DNA of 64,000 nt. It comes from Methylovirgula sp. HY1 (GTDB taxonomy: Bacteria; Pseudomonadota; Alphaproteobacteria; Rhizobiales; Beijerinckiaceae). The position numbers and the translations under genes are program-made. The stretch lies in NCBI RefSeq assembly GCF_019343105.1, contig NZ_CP073764.1, positions 744,001 to 808,000 on the forward strand, read 5' to 3'. Of this stretch, positions 48,524 through 57,984 are shown piece after piece. The notes below the pieces were generated by a model. That model saw only the letters and a program-made list of their open reading frames with translations, searched no databases and was not told where the DNA came from. Position 1 is the first letter of the stretch; each line of letters starts with the position of its first letter.

Positions 48524-50038
48524 ATGATCGAACCTTCTTTTGCGGATTTTGAAAAGCGCTATGACACGGGGGTCGGCGTCCTCCTGTCGGCGCGGCTCGT
48601 CGCCGATCTCGAAACGCCGGTCTCGGCCTTTCTGAAATTATCGGCTGGGCGTAGCGGCGGCATTTTCCTGCTCGAATCGGTCGAAGGCGCCGCGCGCAAC
48701 CGCTATTCGATCATCGGTCTCGATCCCGATGTGGTGTGGCGCTGTTTCGGCGAGCGCGCCGAGATCAACCGTAATGCCTCGGCAGAGCCGGATGCTTTTT
48801 CGCCCTGCCCCGAGCCGCCGCTCGAGGCGCTGCGCAGATTGATCGCCCAGTCCCGGATCGACGCGGGCGCGGATCTGCCGCCGATGGCGGCCGGCGTCTT
48901 CGGCTATCTCGGCTACGACACGGTGCGGCTGATGGAACGTCTTCCGCCGGCCAAGCCCGACCCGATCGGCGTGCCGGATGCGATCATGATCCGGCCGACC
49001 GTGATGGTCGTGTTCGATGCGGTGAAGGACGAGATTTCGGTCATCACGCCGGTGCGCCCGGCGCAAGGACTCACGGCACAAGCAGCTTATGCGCTCGGTT
49101 GCGCGCGCATCGATGCCGTCGTCGCCATATTGGAAGGCCCGCTCGCGCATACGCCCGCCGACACCGATCCGCATCTGCTGGCGAGCGCGCCCAAATCCAA
49201 TACGTCCGAAGCGCGATTCTTGGAGATGGTCGAACGCGCCAAAGATTATATCCGAGCCGGCGATATATTTCAGGTCGTGCTGTCGCAGCGCTTCACCGCG
49301 CCTTTTGCTCTGCCGGCCTTTTCGCTCTATCGGGCGCTGCGCCGGGTCAATCCGGCGCCTTTCCTCTGCTATCTCGATTTCGGCAGCTTTCAGATCGTCT
49401 GTTCGAGCCCGGAAATTCTGGTGCGGCTGCGCGACGGCAAGGTCACGATCCGGCCGATCGCCGGCACGCGTTGGCGCGGCAAAACCCAAGCCGAGGACGA
49501 GGCACTCGCCGCCGATCTTTTGAGCGATGAAAAGGAATGCGCCGAACATCTGATGCTGCTCGATCTCGGCCGCAACGATGTCGGCCGCGTCGCCCAGATC
49601 GGCACGGTCGAGGTCACCGAGCAATTCACCATCGAGCGCTACAGCCATGTGATGCACATCGTCTCCAATGTCGAAGGCCGCTTGGCCCAAGGCAAGGATG
49701 CGATCGATGCGCTCTGCGCCGGCTTTCCCGCCGGCACCGTCTCCGGCGCACCCAAGGTGCGGGCGATGGAGATCATCGACGAATTGGAGACGGATAAGCG
49801 CGGCATCTATGCCGGCTGCATCGGCTATTTCGGCGCCAATGGCGATATGGACACCTGCATCATCCTGCGCACCTCGGTGGTGAAGGACGGCTACATGCAT
49901 GTGCAGGCCGGCGCCGGCGTGGTCTATGATTCGGATCCCGCCTACGAACAGCGCGAGACCGTCAACAAGGCCCAGGCCTTGTTTCGCGCCGCCGAGGAGG
50001 CTGTCCGTTTTGCGACCCGGGTGAAACGCGGGCCGTAA
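48524..50038 (+). CDS. trpE: anthranilate synthase component I
   Basis: TrpE forms anthranilate from chorismate, with ammonia supplied by TrpG. The 504 residues show the Trp feedback site LLESVEGAARNRYSIIGLDP (S-x-x and following residues), and the catalytic core with SPEILVRL, IRPIAGTRWRG, LMLLDLGRNDVGRV, HIVSNVEGRL, FPAGTVSGAPKVRAMEIIDE and YAGCIGYFGANGDMDTCI. trpG lies about 3.6 kb downstream, separated by an aldo/keto reductase, an IS and a disrupted gene. No leader attenuator is visible, since ppiD ends 9 bp upstream. Confidence 0.97.
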   Translation: MIEPSFADFEKRYDTGVGVLLSARLVADLETPVSAFLKLSAGRSGGIFLLESVEGAARNRYSIIGLDPDVVWRCFGERAEINRNASAEPDAFSPCPEPPLEALRRLIAQSRIDAGADLPPMAAGVFGYLGYDTVRLMERLPPAKPDPIGVPDAIMIRPTVMVVFDAVKDEISVITPVRPAQGLTAQAAYALGCARIDAVVAILEGPLAHTPADTDPHLLASAPKSNTSEARFLEMVERAKDYIRAGDIFQVVLSQRFTAPFALPAFSLYRALRRVNPAPFLCYLDFGSFQIVCSSPEILVRLRDGKVTIRPIAGTRWRGKTQAEDEALAADLLSDEKECAEHLMLLDLGRNDVGRVAQIGTVEVTEQFTIERYSHVMHIVSNVEGRLAQGKDAIDALCAGFPAGTVSGAPKVRAMEIIDELETDKRGIYAGCIGYFGANGDMDTCIILRTSVVKDGYMHVQAGAGVVYDSDPAYEQRETVNKAQALFRAAEEAVRFATRVKRGP

Positions 50039-50148
50039 AACAAAGCGCCTGCTTCTTCCTCGGCTTTCGACGAAACAAGATATCTGCGGCGGGCTTCTGG
50101 ATTTGGCTTCCTAAAAGGACAAGCCAGAGCCCACCGATCATTGTCCGC

Positions 50149-50340
50149 TTACGCGTTCACGTCCCAGACTTCGGTCGTGGCTTCGATCTTCGGAAGATCC
50201 TCCGGCAGATCTTCGGCGGCGCTGGGCAATTCGCCATGCATGGCTTTGATCTTCGCCAGGATCAACTCCCCGATCTCCACCTGCTCAGCCTCGGGCAGGC
50301 GCCGGGCGGCGGATATCGCATGTTCGAGCATTCTGTTCAT
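50149..50340 (-). CDS. small hypothetical protein, 63 aa
   Basis: A short, acidic, helical protein (MNRMLEHAISAARRLPEAEQ, then VEIGELILAKIKAMHGELPS). The LPEAEQ...GELIL pattern recalls small orphan antitoxin-like or addiction-module component proteins, but no toxin is adjacent, so I give no function. It stands alone between trpE and the aldo/keto reductase gene, which is on the other strand. Confidence 0.6.
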   Translation of the reverse strand: MNRMLEHAISAARRLPEAEQVEIGELILAKIKAMHGELPSAAEDLPEDLPKIEATTEVWDVNA

Positions 50341-50681
50341 GAGTTAAGTCCCAATCCGATCTGAATTCTATCCACGCGGCCACCTGTGGACCGCGATAAC
50401 CCATCGTAATTATACACTGAATCGGCCAATTTGTAGGCTGTTCGAAAGTGGTAGCCGGCTTATCGAGCGGTGTTTTCGCGCCGGTGCCAGCGACGACGCT
50501 TTGATTCTGCTCAAATCTTCGCGCGCTCGCGGAAATTGCTCGCCGCCGACGCTATATAGCCGGCAACGGCTCCGGCCCGCTCTTGCCCACCTCTCTCCGT
50601 CTCGGCCTAACCCAAACGGAGGCTCCGCACGGGATTTGCGGCCGAGTGATCGGCAAGATGAGACGCCAAAAGGATTGAATA
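50341..50681. other. intergenic region upstream of the aldo/keto reductase
   Basis: The 341 bp between the divergent small gene and the reductase gene probably carry both promoters. I see no gene, repeat or clear operator. Confidence 0.5.
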
Positions 50682-51692
50682 ATGACGAATGTCACGCTCG
50701 AAACGATCACAATTCCAGGAACCGCGCTCAATCCTTCGCGAATCGCTCTGGGAACCTGGGCGATCGGGGGATGGATGTGGGGTGGCAGCGATGATCAAGA
50801 GTCCATCCGCACCATCCAGAGCGCCATCGACCGCGGCATCACCACGATCGATACGGCGCCGGTCTATGGCTTCGGCCATTCCGAGGAAGTCGTCGGCAAG
50901 GCGCTCGCCGAAAGCGGCCAACGGCAAAAGGTGGTCATTGCCACCAAGGTGGGCCTCGACTGGAACAACGAAAAACCATTCCGCAACGCGAGCAAGGCGC
51001 GGATCGCAAAGGAAATCGAGGATTCGCTTCGGCGTCTGCGCACCGATGTGATCGACATCTATCAGATCCATTGGCCCGATCCCAACACGCCAATGGCGGA
51101 GACAGCCGAGGCGCTCCGCGCTCTCCACAAAGCCGGCAAGATCCGTGCGATCGGGGTCAGCAATTTCAGCGTGGCGCAGATGGACGCCTTCCGCAGCGTC
51201 GCGCCGCTGCATACCGTGCAGCCGCCTTATAATCTCTTCGAGCGCGAGGCGGAGAAGGATGTGCTGCCCTATTGCCGCGCGCATAATATCGCTGTGCTCG
51301 GCTATGGATCTTTGTGCCGCGGTCTGCTGAGCGGGCGGATGAAACCTGACACGCATTTCAGCGGTGACGACTTGCGCCGCAACGATCCGAAATTCGCTGC
51401 CCCGCGTTTCCAGCAATATCTCGCTGCCGTGGCGCGGCTCGATGCTTTCGCGCACAAGAATTATGGCAAGAGCGTCTTGCATTTGGCGGTGCGCTGGATG
51501 CTCGACCGGCAGCCACTCAGCATTGCGCTATGGGGCGCGCGCCATCCGGCCCAGCTGGACCCGGTCGGGGATGTCATGGGCTGGACGCTCGATGTCGCGG
51601 CCTTGGCCGAGATCGATCGGATCGTCACCGAATGTGTCCATGATCCCGTCGGCCCGGAATTTATGGCGCCTCCGGCACGACGCGCGGCTTAA
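50682..51692 (+). CDS. aldo/keto reductase
   Basis: This NADPH-dependent TIM-barrel oxidoreductase of 336 residues has the catalytic tetrad recognisable as Asp and Tyr in TIDTAPVYGFGHSEE, Lys in VVIATKVG and His in DIYQIHWPDP. The cofactor end includes IGVSNFSVAQMDAF, GYGSLCRGLLSGR and ALWGARHPAQLDP. The substrate cannot be inferred; sugar aldehydes and general carbonyls are typical for this subgroup. The ATG at 50682 is the first plausible start. Confidence 0.92.
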   Translation: MTNVTLETITIPGTALNPSRIALGTWAIGGWMWGGSDDQESIRTIQSAIDRGITTIDTAPVYGFGHSEEVVGKALAESGQRQKVVIATKVGLDWNNEKPFRNASKARIAKEIEDSLRRLRTDVIDIYQIHWPDPNTPMAETAEALRALHKAGKIRAIGVSNFSVAQMDAFRSVAPLHTVQPPYNLFEREAEKDVLPYCRAHNIAVLGYGSLCRGLLSGRMKPDTHFSGDDLRRNDPKFAAPRFQQYLAAVARLDAFAHKNYGKSVLHLAVRWMLDRQPLSIALWGARHPAQLDPVGDVMGWTLDVAALAEIDRIVTECVHDPVGPEFMAPPARRAA

Positions 51693-51870
51693 GCCGCCGA
51701 TTTGTGCGGAGCTCCAGCTCTCAGAATTGGAGCGCCGTCCGCAGCAGCGTCTTGAAGTTGTAAACCGGATACTCCTTGATGATCGGGACGCTCGCCTCTA
51801 GACCGCGTTGACATTTAGGATTCCGGCTTGCGGGGAAATCTGATTCAAGCTCCTTTTCGGGGAGCGTCGG

Positions 51871-52245
51871 ATGTCGTCGGTTCGGTTGATGTTGAAAGAC
51901 CACCAGTGGGAGCGGATGCAGCCGCATCTGCCTGGCAAGCGGAGTGATCCCGGCAGGACCGGCGCGAACAATCGGTTGTTTGTGGAGGCGATCCTGTGGC
52001 TCGCCAGAACGGGCGTCCCCTGGCGCGATCTGCCGGATTGCTTTGGCAATTGGAACAGTGTGTTCATCCGCTTTTCCCGCTGGTCCAAAGACGGCGTGTG
52101 GGATCGGCTATTTACGGCAATGGCCGATGATCCGGACTTCGAATACATCATGATCGACTCCACCATCGTCCGGGCGCACCAGCATGCGGCGGGCAAAAAA
52201 GGGGGCCTGAAGCTCGCGCGATCGGCCGTTCGCGGGGTGGCTTGA
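51871..52245 (+). CDS. IS5-like transposase, N-terminal frame (copy 3)
   Basis: 124 residues, identical to the other three copies; first catalytic Asp in YIMIDSTIV. The frame crosses the A6G5 slippery run at 52195-52205 and stops at 52245. Confidence 0.92.
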   Translation: MSSVRLMLKDHQWERMQPHLPGKRSDPGRTGANNRLFVEAILWLARTGVPWRDLPDCFGNWNSVFIRFSRWSKDGVWDRLFTAMADDPDFEYIMIDSTIVRAHQHAAGKKGGLKLARSAVRGVA

Positions 52246-52625
52246 CCACAAAAATCCATGCCGTCGTCGACGCGCTGGGTAACCCGTTGCGGTTTATTCT
52301 CACGCCTGGGCAGGCCAGCGATATCACCCAGGCCGAAGCTCTGATCGAAGGTCTGCCTGCCGAGCATGTCCTTGGCGACAAGGGCTACGATGCAAAATCG
52401 CTGCGTGATGCCATCACCGAACAAGGCGCCGTCGCGGTGATCCCGCCCAGAACAACATCGCCCCAGGTCCATTGTGACTTCGCGCTCTATTGCGAGCGCA
52501 ATCTGGTCGAGCGCTTCTTCCTGAAACTCAAGCATTTCAGGCGCATCGCGACACGCTACGAACAAACGCCGCGAGCATTCCTCTCCATGCTATCCATCGT
52601 CGGCGCATTCATCTGGACACGCTGA
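52242..52625 (+). CDS. IS5-like transposase, C-terminal frame (copy 3)
   Basis: 127 residues from a nominal TTG; in practice entered by a -1 shift on the A6G5 run, giving a transposase that reads through GPEARAIGRSRGGLTTK. Second Asp and Glu of the catalytic triad are here. Confidence 0.92.
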   Translation: MTTKIHAVVDALGNPLRFILTPGQASDITQAEALIEGLPAEHVLGDKGYDAKSLRDAITEQGAVAVIPPRTTSPQVHCDFALYCERNLVERFFLKLKHFRRIATRYEQTPRAFLSMLSIVGAFIWTR

Positions 52626-53628
52626 ATGTCAACGCGCTCTAGGGAGATTTCGAGGTTATCTGTCACCTTCCGTCCGACAGCGGCATCGAAAGGCAGGAAC
52701 AGCCGCCCGGTCTGGCCGGGAAGTGGCGTGCCGTTGTTGATGCGAATATCGAAAGACGGGTAAAAGGTCACGAACCAGCGATCCGGCAGGCCCACGTTCA
52801 GCGTGGGAGCGATCTGTGGCTCGCTGATGGTTCGGCGCCCGGGATCGCCGGCAAAGCTCAGCGCATAGCGGATCTTCGGGACGAAATAGGTATCCGAGCC
52901 GAATTCGAGAAAAGAATAGCGGATTCCAAAACCCGGCATGATCCGCCAGCTGTTGACTCGCAGCGGGTCCGCGGCAGTGGGAGCGACGAGCCGGGCCCCG
53001 AAGCCGAAAGCCCACCGCTCGTCGATGTCATGGATGAGCACGCCCCGCACCGCGAGATTGCCAATCCCAAATACGTGGGCCGAGGCGGCGGGATCTGGGG
53101 CAATGGTCGTCCGATCGTCAAGCGGTAGCTGAGCAAACCAGCCGAATTTCCAGCGGGCGTTCAGTCTGGCCTCGCCGATGAACCGCGGCAACACGAAGCG
53201 CCGGTCGGTTCGGCGATAGACGCCCGACGACAGGTTCCCGAACCGCATCTGCAAACCGTTTTCCGGACGCGTGTAGTCGCCACCATTATAGTCTGAGTTC
53301 TCCATATCGCTCGTCGATTGCTGGGCGTTTGCAGCGCTCGTGGAGGCAACGCCGGCAGGGTCGGCAAAGGCAGGCTGATGCGCGGCGGTAAGCGCCATCG
53401 CGACACAAAACGGAATGTAGTTTTGGTGCTCGATCGACAAGATCGCTAAAGTCCATCAAATGAAACAATAGCGCCATATTAACACGCCGCGCTTCCGGCC
53501 TTTGCCCGAAGCGACGGCCGTCCCCATTTGACGCGGACCTGCCATTCGCCATAGCAAGGAGGCGTTCGTCTCCGAGGGTCTTGACCTTCCCCCTGGCTGC
53601 GGCCCAAATCCCGGCCGAGGATCACGCC

Positions 53629-54228
53629 ATGTCTGCCGTCACGCTCATCGACAATTACGATAGCTTCACCTTCAATCTGGTGCATTATCTCGGCGCGCTC
53701 GGCGCCGACGTGACGGTGCATCGCAATGACGAGGTGAGCGTCGCCGACGTCGTGGCAGCCGGCCCGGATGCGATCGTGCTGTCGCCCGGCCCTTGTACGC
53801 CGCATGAGGCCGGCATTTGTCTCGATCTCATCCGCGCCGCGAGCGAGACGGTGCCTCTATTCGGCGTCTGCCTCGGCCATCAAGCCTTAGGCGAGGTCTT
53901 CGGCGGCGAAGTGGTCCGGGCGCCCCTGCCCGTCCATGGCAAGGTCGCTGAAATCAGCCATAAATCTGAAAAAATATTTCGTAGAATCAACGGCCCATTT
54001 CGCGCCACGCGCTATCATTCGCTCGTCGTCAAACGCGAGAGCCTGCCGGAAGATCTTGAGATCACCGCCGAGACGGACGGCCTCATCATGGCGCTTTCGC
54101 ATGCGCATCGCCCGTCACATGGCGTGCAGTTTCATCCCGAAAGCATCGCTTCCGAGCATGGACACCGTATTCTTGCGAATTTTCTCGATCTCGCGGCTGA
54201 CTGGAACCGGATGCAACGCAGCCGCTAA
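53629..54228 (+). CDS. trpG: anthranilate synthase component II
   Basis: TrpG is the glutamine amidotransferase subunit that supplies ammonia to TrpE; it may also serve PabB. The 199 residues have LIDNYDSFTFNLVHYL, the oxyanion loop VLSPGPCTPHEAG, nucleophile Cys in FGVCLGHQALGEVFGG and the His/Glu pair in GVQFHPESIAS. The ATG at 53629 follows CGAGG; a TTG at 53581 adds 16 residues with no family support. It heads trpG-trpD-trpC-moaC-moeA on the plus strand. Confidence 0.96.
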   Translation: MSAVTLIDNYDSFTFNLVHYLGALGADVTVHRNDEVSVADVVAAGPDAIVLSPGPCTPHEAGICLDLIRAASETVPLFGVCLGHQALGEVFGGEVVRAPLPVHGKVAEISHKSEKIFRRINGPFRATRYHSLVVKRESLPEDLEITAETDGLIMALSHAHRPSHGVQFHPESIASEHGHRILANFLDLAADWNRMQRSR

Positions 54229-54282
54229 ATCAAGCTTAAAAAATTCACCCGCTCGTGACACAAAGGTCGCGTAGAAGGACCT

Positions 54283-55311
54283 ATGGACGCCTTCAAGCCA
54301 TTCATTGCCAAGATCGCCACCGGAGCGAGCCTGAGCCGGACCGAGTCCGAGGCCGCTTTCGACGCGCTGCTGTCCGGCGAAGTGACCGCGGCGCAGATGG
54401 GGGCCTTTCTCATCGGCCTCAGGCTGCGCGGCGAAACCATTGATGAGATTACCGGCGCGGTTGCCGCCATGCGGGCGAAGATGCTGCGCGTTTGCGCGCC
54501 CCCCGACGCGATCGATGTCGTCGGCACCGGCGGCGACGGCCATGGCACCTATAATGTCTCGACGCTCGCGACCTTGATCGTCGCCGCCTGCGGCGTGCCG
54601 GTTGCCAAACATGGCAATCGCGCCGCCTCCTCCTTATCCGGTTCCAGCGATGTGCTGGCGGCGCTTGGCGTCAGGCTCGGCGCAACTTCGGAAGCGGCGG
54701 AGACCTGCCTTAAAGAGGCCGGGATCTGCTTCATGGCGGCGCCGACACATCATGCCGCGATGCGCCATTTCGGGCCTGTGCGCAGTGAGCTTGGCATCCG
54801 CACGCTCTTCAATCTGCTCGGCCCCTTGGCCAACCCTGCCGGCGTGAAGCGACAATTGCTCGGCGTCTTTTCTCGCGCCTGGCTTCTGCCTTTGGCGGAA
54901 GTGCTGCGCAATCTCGGCGCCGAACGGGTTTGGCTGGTGCATGGCAGCGACGGTCTCGATGAACTCACTCTTACCGGCCCGAGCTTTGTCACAGCGCTCG
55001 AAAACGGCGGCATCCGCAGCTTCGAGGTCACGCCGGAAGATGCCGGCCTGCCGCGCGCCAGCCTCGCCGATCTCAAGGGTGGAGACGCCGCGCATAATGC
55101 CGCCGCGCTTACCGCGGTTCTCGCAGGCCAGAAAAATCCGTACCGCGACATTGCCGTTCTCAATGCCGCGGCCGCTCTGGTCGTCGCGGAAAAAGCAGCT
55201 AATTTGATCGATGGCGCCAAGCTCGCGGCGACGGCCCTCGATAGTGGCGACGCGGCTGTCGTGCTCGCCAAGCTCGTGAAGATCTCGAATGCTTCGGCCG
55301 AGCGAAGCTGA
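54283..55311 (+). CDS. trpD: anthranilate phosphoribosyltransferase
   Basis: TrpD joins anthranilate to PRPP, the second step of tryptophan synthesis. The 342 residues show the PRPP-binding [55 protein letters not shown] and the GSDGLDEL loop. Length and start are standard. It lies 54 bp behind trpG and 22 bp ahead of trpC. Confidence 0.97.
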   Translation: MDAFKPFIAKIATGASLSRTESEAAFDALLSGEVTAAQMGAFLIGLRLRGETIDEITGAVAAMRAKMLRVCAPPDAIDVVGTGGDGHGTYNVSTLATLIVAACGVPVAKHGNRAASSLSGSSDVLAALGVRLGATSEAAETCLKEAGICFMAAPTHHAAMRHFGPVRSELGIRTLFNLLGPLANPAGVKRQLLGVFSRAWLLPLAEVLRNLGAERVWLVHGSDGLDELTLTGPSFVTALENGGIRSFEVTPEDAGLPRASLADLKGGDAAHNAAALTAVLAGQKNPYRDIAVLNAAAALVVAEKAANLIDGAKLAATALDSGDAAVVLAKLVKISNASAERS

Positions 55312-55333
55312 GGTTTCATCCGAAGGGGGAGCT

Positions 55334-56170
55334 ATGGCGGATATTTTGAAGAAGATCGAAGCTTACAAGCGCAAAGAGATCGCCGAAGCCAAATTGCGCA
55401 TGCCGCTCTCGACCTTGGAGCGCCGCGCGCATGATCATGATCCGCCGCGCGGCTTTCTGCGCGCGCTCGAGGCGCGTCTCGGTTCCGGCCGCTTCGCACT
55501 TATCGCCGAGATCAAGAAGGCTTCGCCGTCGCAGGGACAGATCCGCGCCGATTTCGATCCGCCGGCGCTGGCGCAGGCCTATGAGCAAGGCGGCGCCACC
55601 TGTCTATCGGTTCTCACCGACGCGCCCTCTTTCGAAGGCAAGCTGGATTATTTGGAAGCCGCGCGGCGGGCCGTGCATCTGCCGGCACTGCGCAAGGACT
55701 TTCTCTTCGATCCCTATCAGGTCTTCGAGGCCCGCGCCTATGGCGCCGACTGCATCTTGATCATCATGGCCTGCGTCAGCGATGCCGAAGCGAAGATTCT
55801 CAACAAGACGGCGCATGATCTTGCGCTCGATGTGCTGGTCGAAGTGCATGACGAAGACGAACTCGCCCGCGCCCTCGAACTCGAACCGCGCCTCATCGGC
55901 ATCAACAACCGCAACCTCCATACGTTCGAGACCAGCCTCGAGACATCCGAACGACTCGCGGAGAAAATTCCGCGCGACAAAATCATCGTCGGCGAAAGCG
56001 GGATCGCGACGCATGACGATTGCCTGCGCCTGCGGCGTGCCGGTATCTCGACCTTTCTCGTCGGCGAAAGCCTGATGCGCCGCGACGACGTCGCCGCGGC
56101 GACGCAGCTGCTTCTCTGCGGCGATACGCAAGAGCGCGATCACAACGGCGTCGGCAAGGCGCACGGGTGA
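55334..56170 (+). CDS. trpC: indole-3-glycerol phosphate synthase
   Basis: TrpC closes the indole ring from CdRP. The 278 residues form a TIM barrel with the catalytic Lys and Glu in [13 protein letters not shown] and [18 protein letters not shown], the NNRNLHTFE loop and the phosphate-binding [10 protein letters not shown] and FLVGESLMR. The ATG at 55334 follows AAGGGGGAG; a frame start at 55289 lies inside trpD. It is a TrpC without a fused TrpF domain, as usual in alphaproteobacteria. Confidence 0.97.
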   Translation: MADILKKIEAYKRKEIAEAKLRMPLSTLERRAHDHDPPRGFLRALEARLGSGRFALIAEIKKASPSQGQIRADFDPPALAQAYEQGGATCLSVLTDAPSFEGKLDYLEAARRAVHLPALRKDFLFDPYQVFEARAYGADCILIIMACVSDAEAKILNKTAHDLALDVLVEVHDEDELARALELEPRLIGINNRNLHTFETSLETSERLAEKIPRDKIIVGESGIATHDDCLRLRRAGISTFLVGESLMRRDDVAAATQLLLCGDTQERDHNGVGKAHG

Positions 56171-56177
56171 GCGCATC

Positions 56178-56666
56178 ATGACCAAACTTTCGCATCTCTC
56201 CAGTTCCGGCACCGCCAATATGGTCGATGTCTCGGACAAGGATGTCACCGCCCGCTTCGCTCTGGCCGAAGGCCAGATTGTGATGCGCAAGGAGACGCTC
56301 GATCTGGCACTTGCCGGCAATGCCAAGAAGGGTGATGTCTTCGCCGCGGCGCGCATTGCCGGCATCATGGCGGCGAAGAAAACGGCCGAGCTCATTCCGC
56401 TTTGTCATCCGCTGGCGCTCACCAAGATCAGCGTTGATCTCGAAGCCGATCCGGCCCTGCCCGGCATAAGAATTCGAGCCGGCGCCAAAGTTTCCGGTCA
56501 GACTGGTGTCGAAATGGAAGCCTTGACCGCCGTGTCCGTCGCCGCTCTGACGATCTACGACATGCTGAAAGCCGCTGATCGCTCGATGCGCATCGAGGCG
56601 ATCACGCTCGTCGAAAAAGAAGGCGGAAAATCCGGCCATTTCAAACGAACCGCCGACCCGGATTGA
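56178..56666 (+). CDS. moaC: cyclic pyranopterin monophosphate synthase
   Basis: MoaC converts the MoaA product to cyclic pyranopterin monophosphate in molybdenum-cofactor synthesis. The 162 residues carry [12 protein letters not shown], the active-site [13 protein letters not shown], and [20 protein letters not shown] with the catalytic Lys in the following MLKAADRSM. It starts 7 bp after trpC. Confidence 0.97.
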   Translation: MTKLSHLSSSGTANMVDVSDKDVTARFALAEGQIVMRKETLDLALAGNAKKGDVFAAARIAGIMAAKKTAELIPLCHPLALTKISVDLEADPALPGIRIRAGAKVSGQTGVEMEALTAVSVAALTIYDMLKAADRSMRIEAITLVEKEGGKSGHFKRTADPD

Positions 56667-56741
56667 GCACAGACGATCGCAAACGCGTGATCGGCCAAAG
56701 CGCCTGTTTCTTCTCGCCCGCCCACCTCCTATTGTCCGCCC

Positions 56742-57977
56742 ATGTCCAACGAAAAACCGCTCTCCGTTACAGAGGCCCGCGCGCGCATTCTCGCCGCCGC
56801 GCCGAAGATCCCCGATGTCGAAACCGTCGCGCTCACTGACGCGCTCGGCCGCACGCTCGCTGTCGATCTCGCCGCCAAGCGCACCCAGCCGCCGATCGCT
56901 GTTTCCGCCATGGACGGCTATGCGCTGCGCGCCGCCGATGTCGCCCAGCTTCCGGCGCAATTGACGCTCATCGGCGAAAGCGCCGCTGGCCACGGCTTCG
57001 CGGGGTTGGTCGACAGTGGCGAATGCGTGCGCATCTTCACCGGCGCGCCGGTTCCGCAAGGCGCCGATGCCGTGCTGATGCAGGAATATGTCAAGGCCGA
57101 CGGCACCACCATCACGCCGCAGAAAAATGTGCCAAGCGGCGATTTCATCCGCGCCGCGGGGCTCGATTTTTCCGAAGGCGACAGATTGCTGCCCGCCGGC
57201 GCCATTCTCGGACCGGTGGAAATCGCACTCGCCGCCGCCATGGACCATGCGACGTTGCCGGTCGTACGTAGACCGCGCATCGCGATCCTCGCCACCGGCG
57301 ATGAATTGGTGCGGCCAGGCCAACCCATCGGCCCCGACCAGATCGTCGCTTCAAATAGTTTTGCGATCGCCGCCTATGTGCAATTGGCCGGCGGCGTGGC
57401 GATCGATCTCGGCATTGCCGGCGATGATTTCGCCGCGCTCGAAGCCGGCATCAAGGCTGCGCGCGATGCCAAGGCCGATGTGCTCGTCACGCTCGGCGGC
57501 GCCTCGGTCGGCGATCATGATCTCGTCAAATCGGCGCTGACGAACGAAGGCATGGAGCTCGGTTTCTGGCGCATCGCCATGCGCCCAGGCCGGCCGCTGA
57601 TCCATGGCAGGCTCGGCGACATGCTGATCCTCGGCCTGCCCGGCAATCCGGTCTCGGCCATCGTCTGTGGCGTGCTCTTCCTTCTGCCGCTGGTGCGCGC
57701 GCTCAATGGCGAAGCGCAGCCAGATGCCGAGACCAGCGAATCGGCCATTCTCGGCGCGCCGCTGCGCGGCAATGATTCCCGCCAGGATTTTTTGCGCGCG
57801 ACGCTGAGGATCAATGAGAGCGGCGTGCCGGTCGCCACGCCTTTATCGGCGCAGGATTCCTCGCTTCTGCGGGTGATGGCGCAAGCCCAATGTCTCGTGG
57901 TGCGCATGCCACAGGCGCCGGAAGCAAAGGCCGGCGATCCGTGCCGGATCATCCGCCTGCCGAAGGCCGGGATGTAA
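56742..57977 (+). CDS. moeA: molybdopterin molybdenumtransferase
   Basis: MoeA inserts molybdate into adenylylated molybdopterin. The 411 residues have the N-terminal AMDGYALRAADV, the IFTGAPVPQGADAV, the MPT-binding LVTLGGASVGDHDLVK and [12 protein letters not shown], and LGLPGNPVSAIVC in domain III, followed by the C-terminal beta domain. It is 75 bp behind moaC, a pairing common in Rhizobiales, where lexA often follows; here a Nudix gene follows instead. Confidence 0.97.
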   Translation: MSNEKPLSVTEARARILAAAPKIPDVETVALTDALGRTLAVDLAAKRTQPPIAVSAMDGYALRAADVAQLPAQLTLIGESAAGHGFAGLVDSGECVRIFTGAPVPQGADAVLMQEYVKADGTTITPQKNVPSGDFIRAAGLDFSEGDRLLPAGAILGPVEIALAAAMDHATLPVVRRPRIAILATGDELVRPGQPIGPDQIVASNSFAIAAYVQLAGGVAIDLGIAGDDFAALEAGIKAARDAKADVLVTLGGASVGDHDLVKSALTNEGMELGFWRIAMRPGRPLIHGRLGDMLILGLPGNPVSAIVCGVLFLLPLVRALNGEAQPDAETSESAILGAPLRGNDSRQDFLRATLRINESGVPVATPLSAQDSSLLRVMAQAQCLVVRMPQAPEAKAGDPCRIIRLPKAGM

Positions 57978-57984
57978 GCGCGCC

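Larger units (their letters stand above)
51801..52639 (+). mobile_element. IS5-like insertion sequence, copy 3 (839 bp)
   Basis: Begins GACCGCGTTGACATTTAG and ends with the complement of GAGCGCGTTGACATTCAG; translation identical to the other copies but inverted relative to copies 1 and 2. It is flanked by CTA and TAG (target CTAG, TA duplicated) and interrupts the outer-membrane protein gene. Confidence 0.94.
51721..53440 (-). pseudogene. outer-membrane protein gene split by IS5-like copy 3
   Basis: The 5' part (53440 to 52640) encodes 267 residues with a signal-like start (TTG; MSIEHQNYIPFCVAMALTAA, then HQPAFADPAG) and alternating strand patterns (RWKFGWFAQLPLDD, ERWAFGFGARLVAP, FGIRYSFLEFGSDTYF, RWFVTFYPSFDIRI). 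The element follows DNLEISL. Beyond it, 51800-51721 encodes EASVPIIKEYPVYNFKTLLR then TALQF and stop. Removing the IS and one TA gives CTA GAG GCG, a continuous 292-residue frame ending in Phe, the mark of outer-membrane barrels. It resembles MetA-pathway/transporter-type barrels; the specific role is unknown. The disrupted gene now reads 27 IS-derived residues before stopping. Confidence 0.85.
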
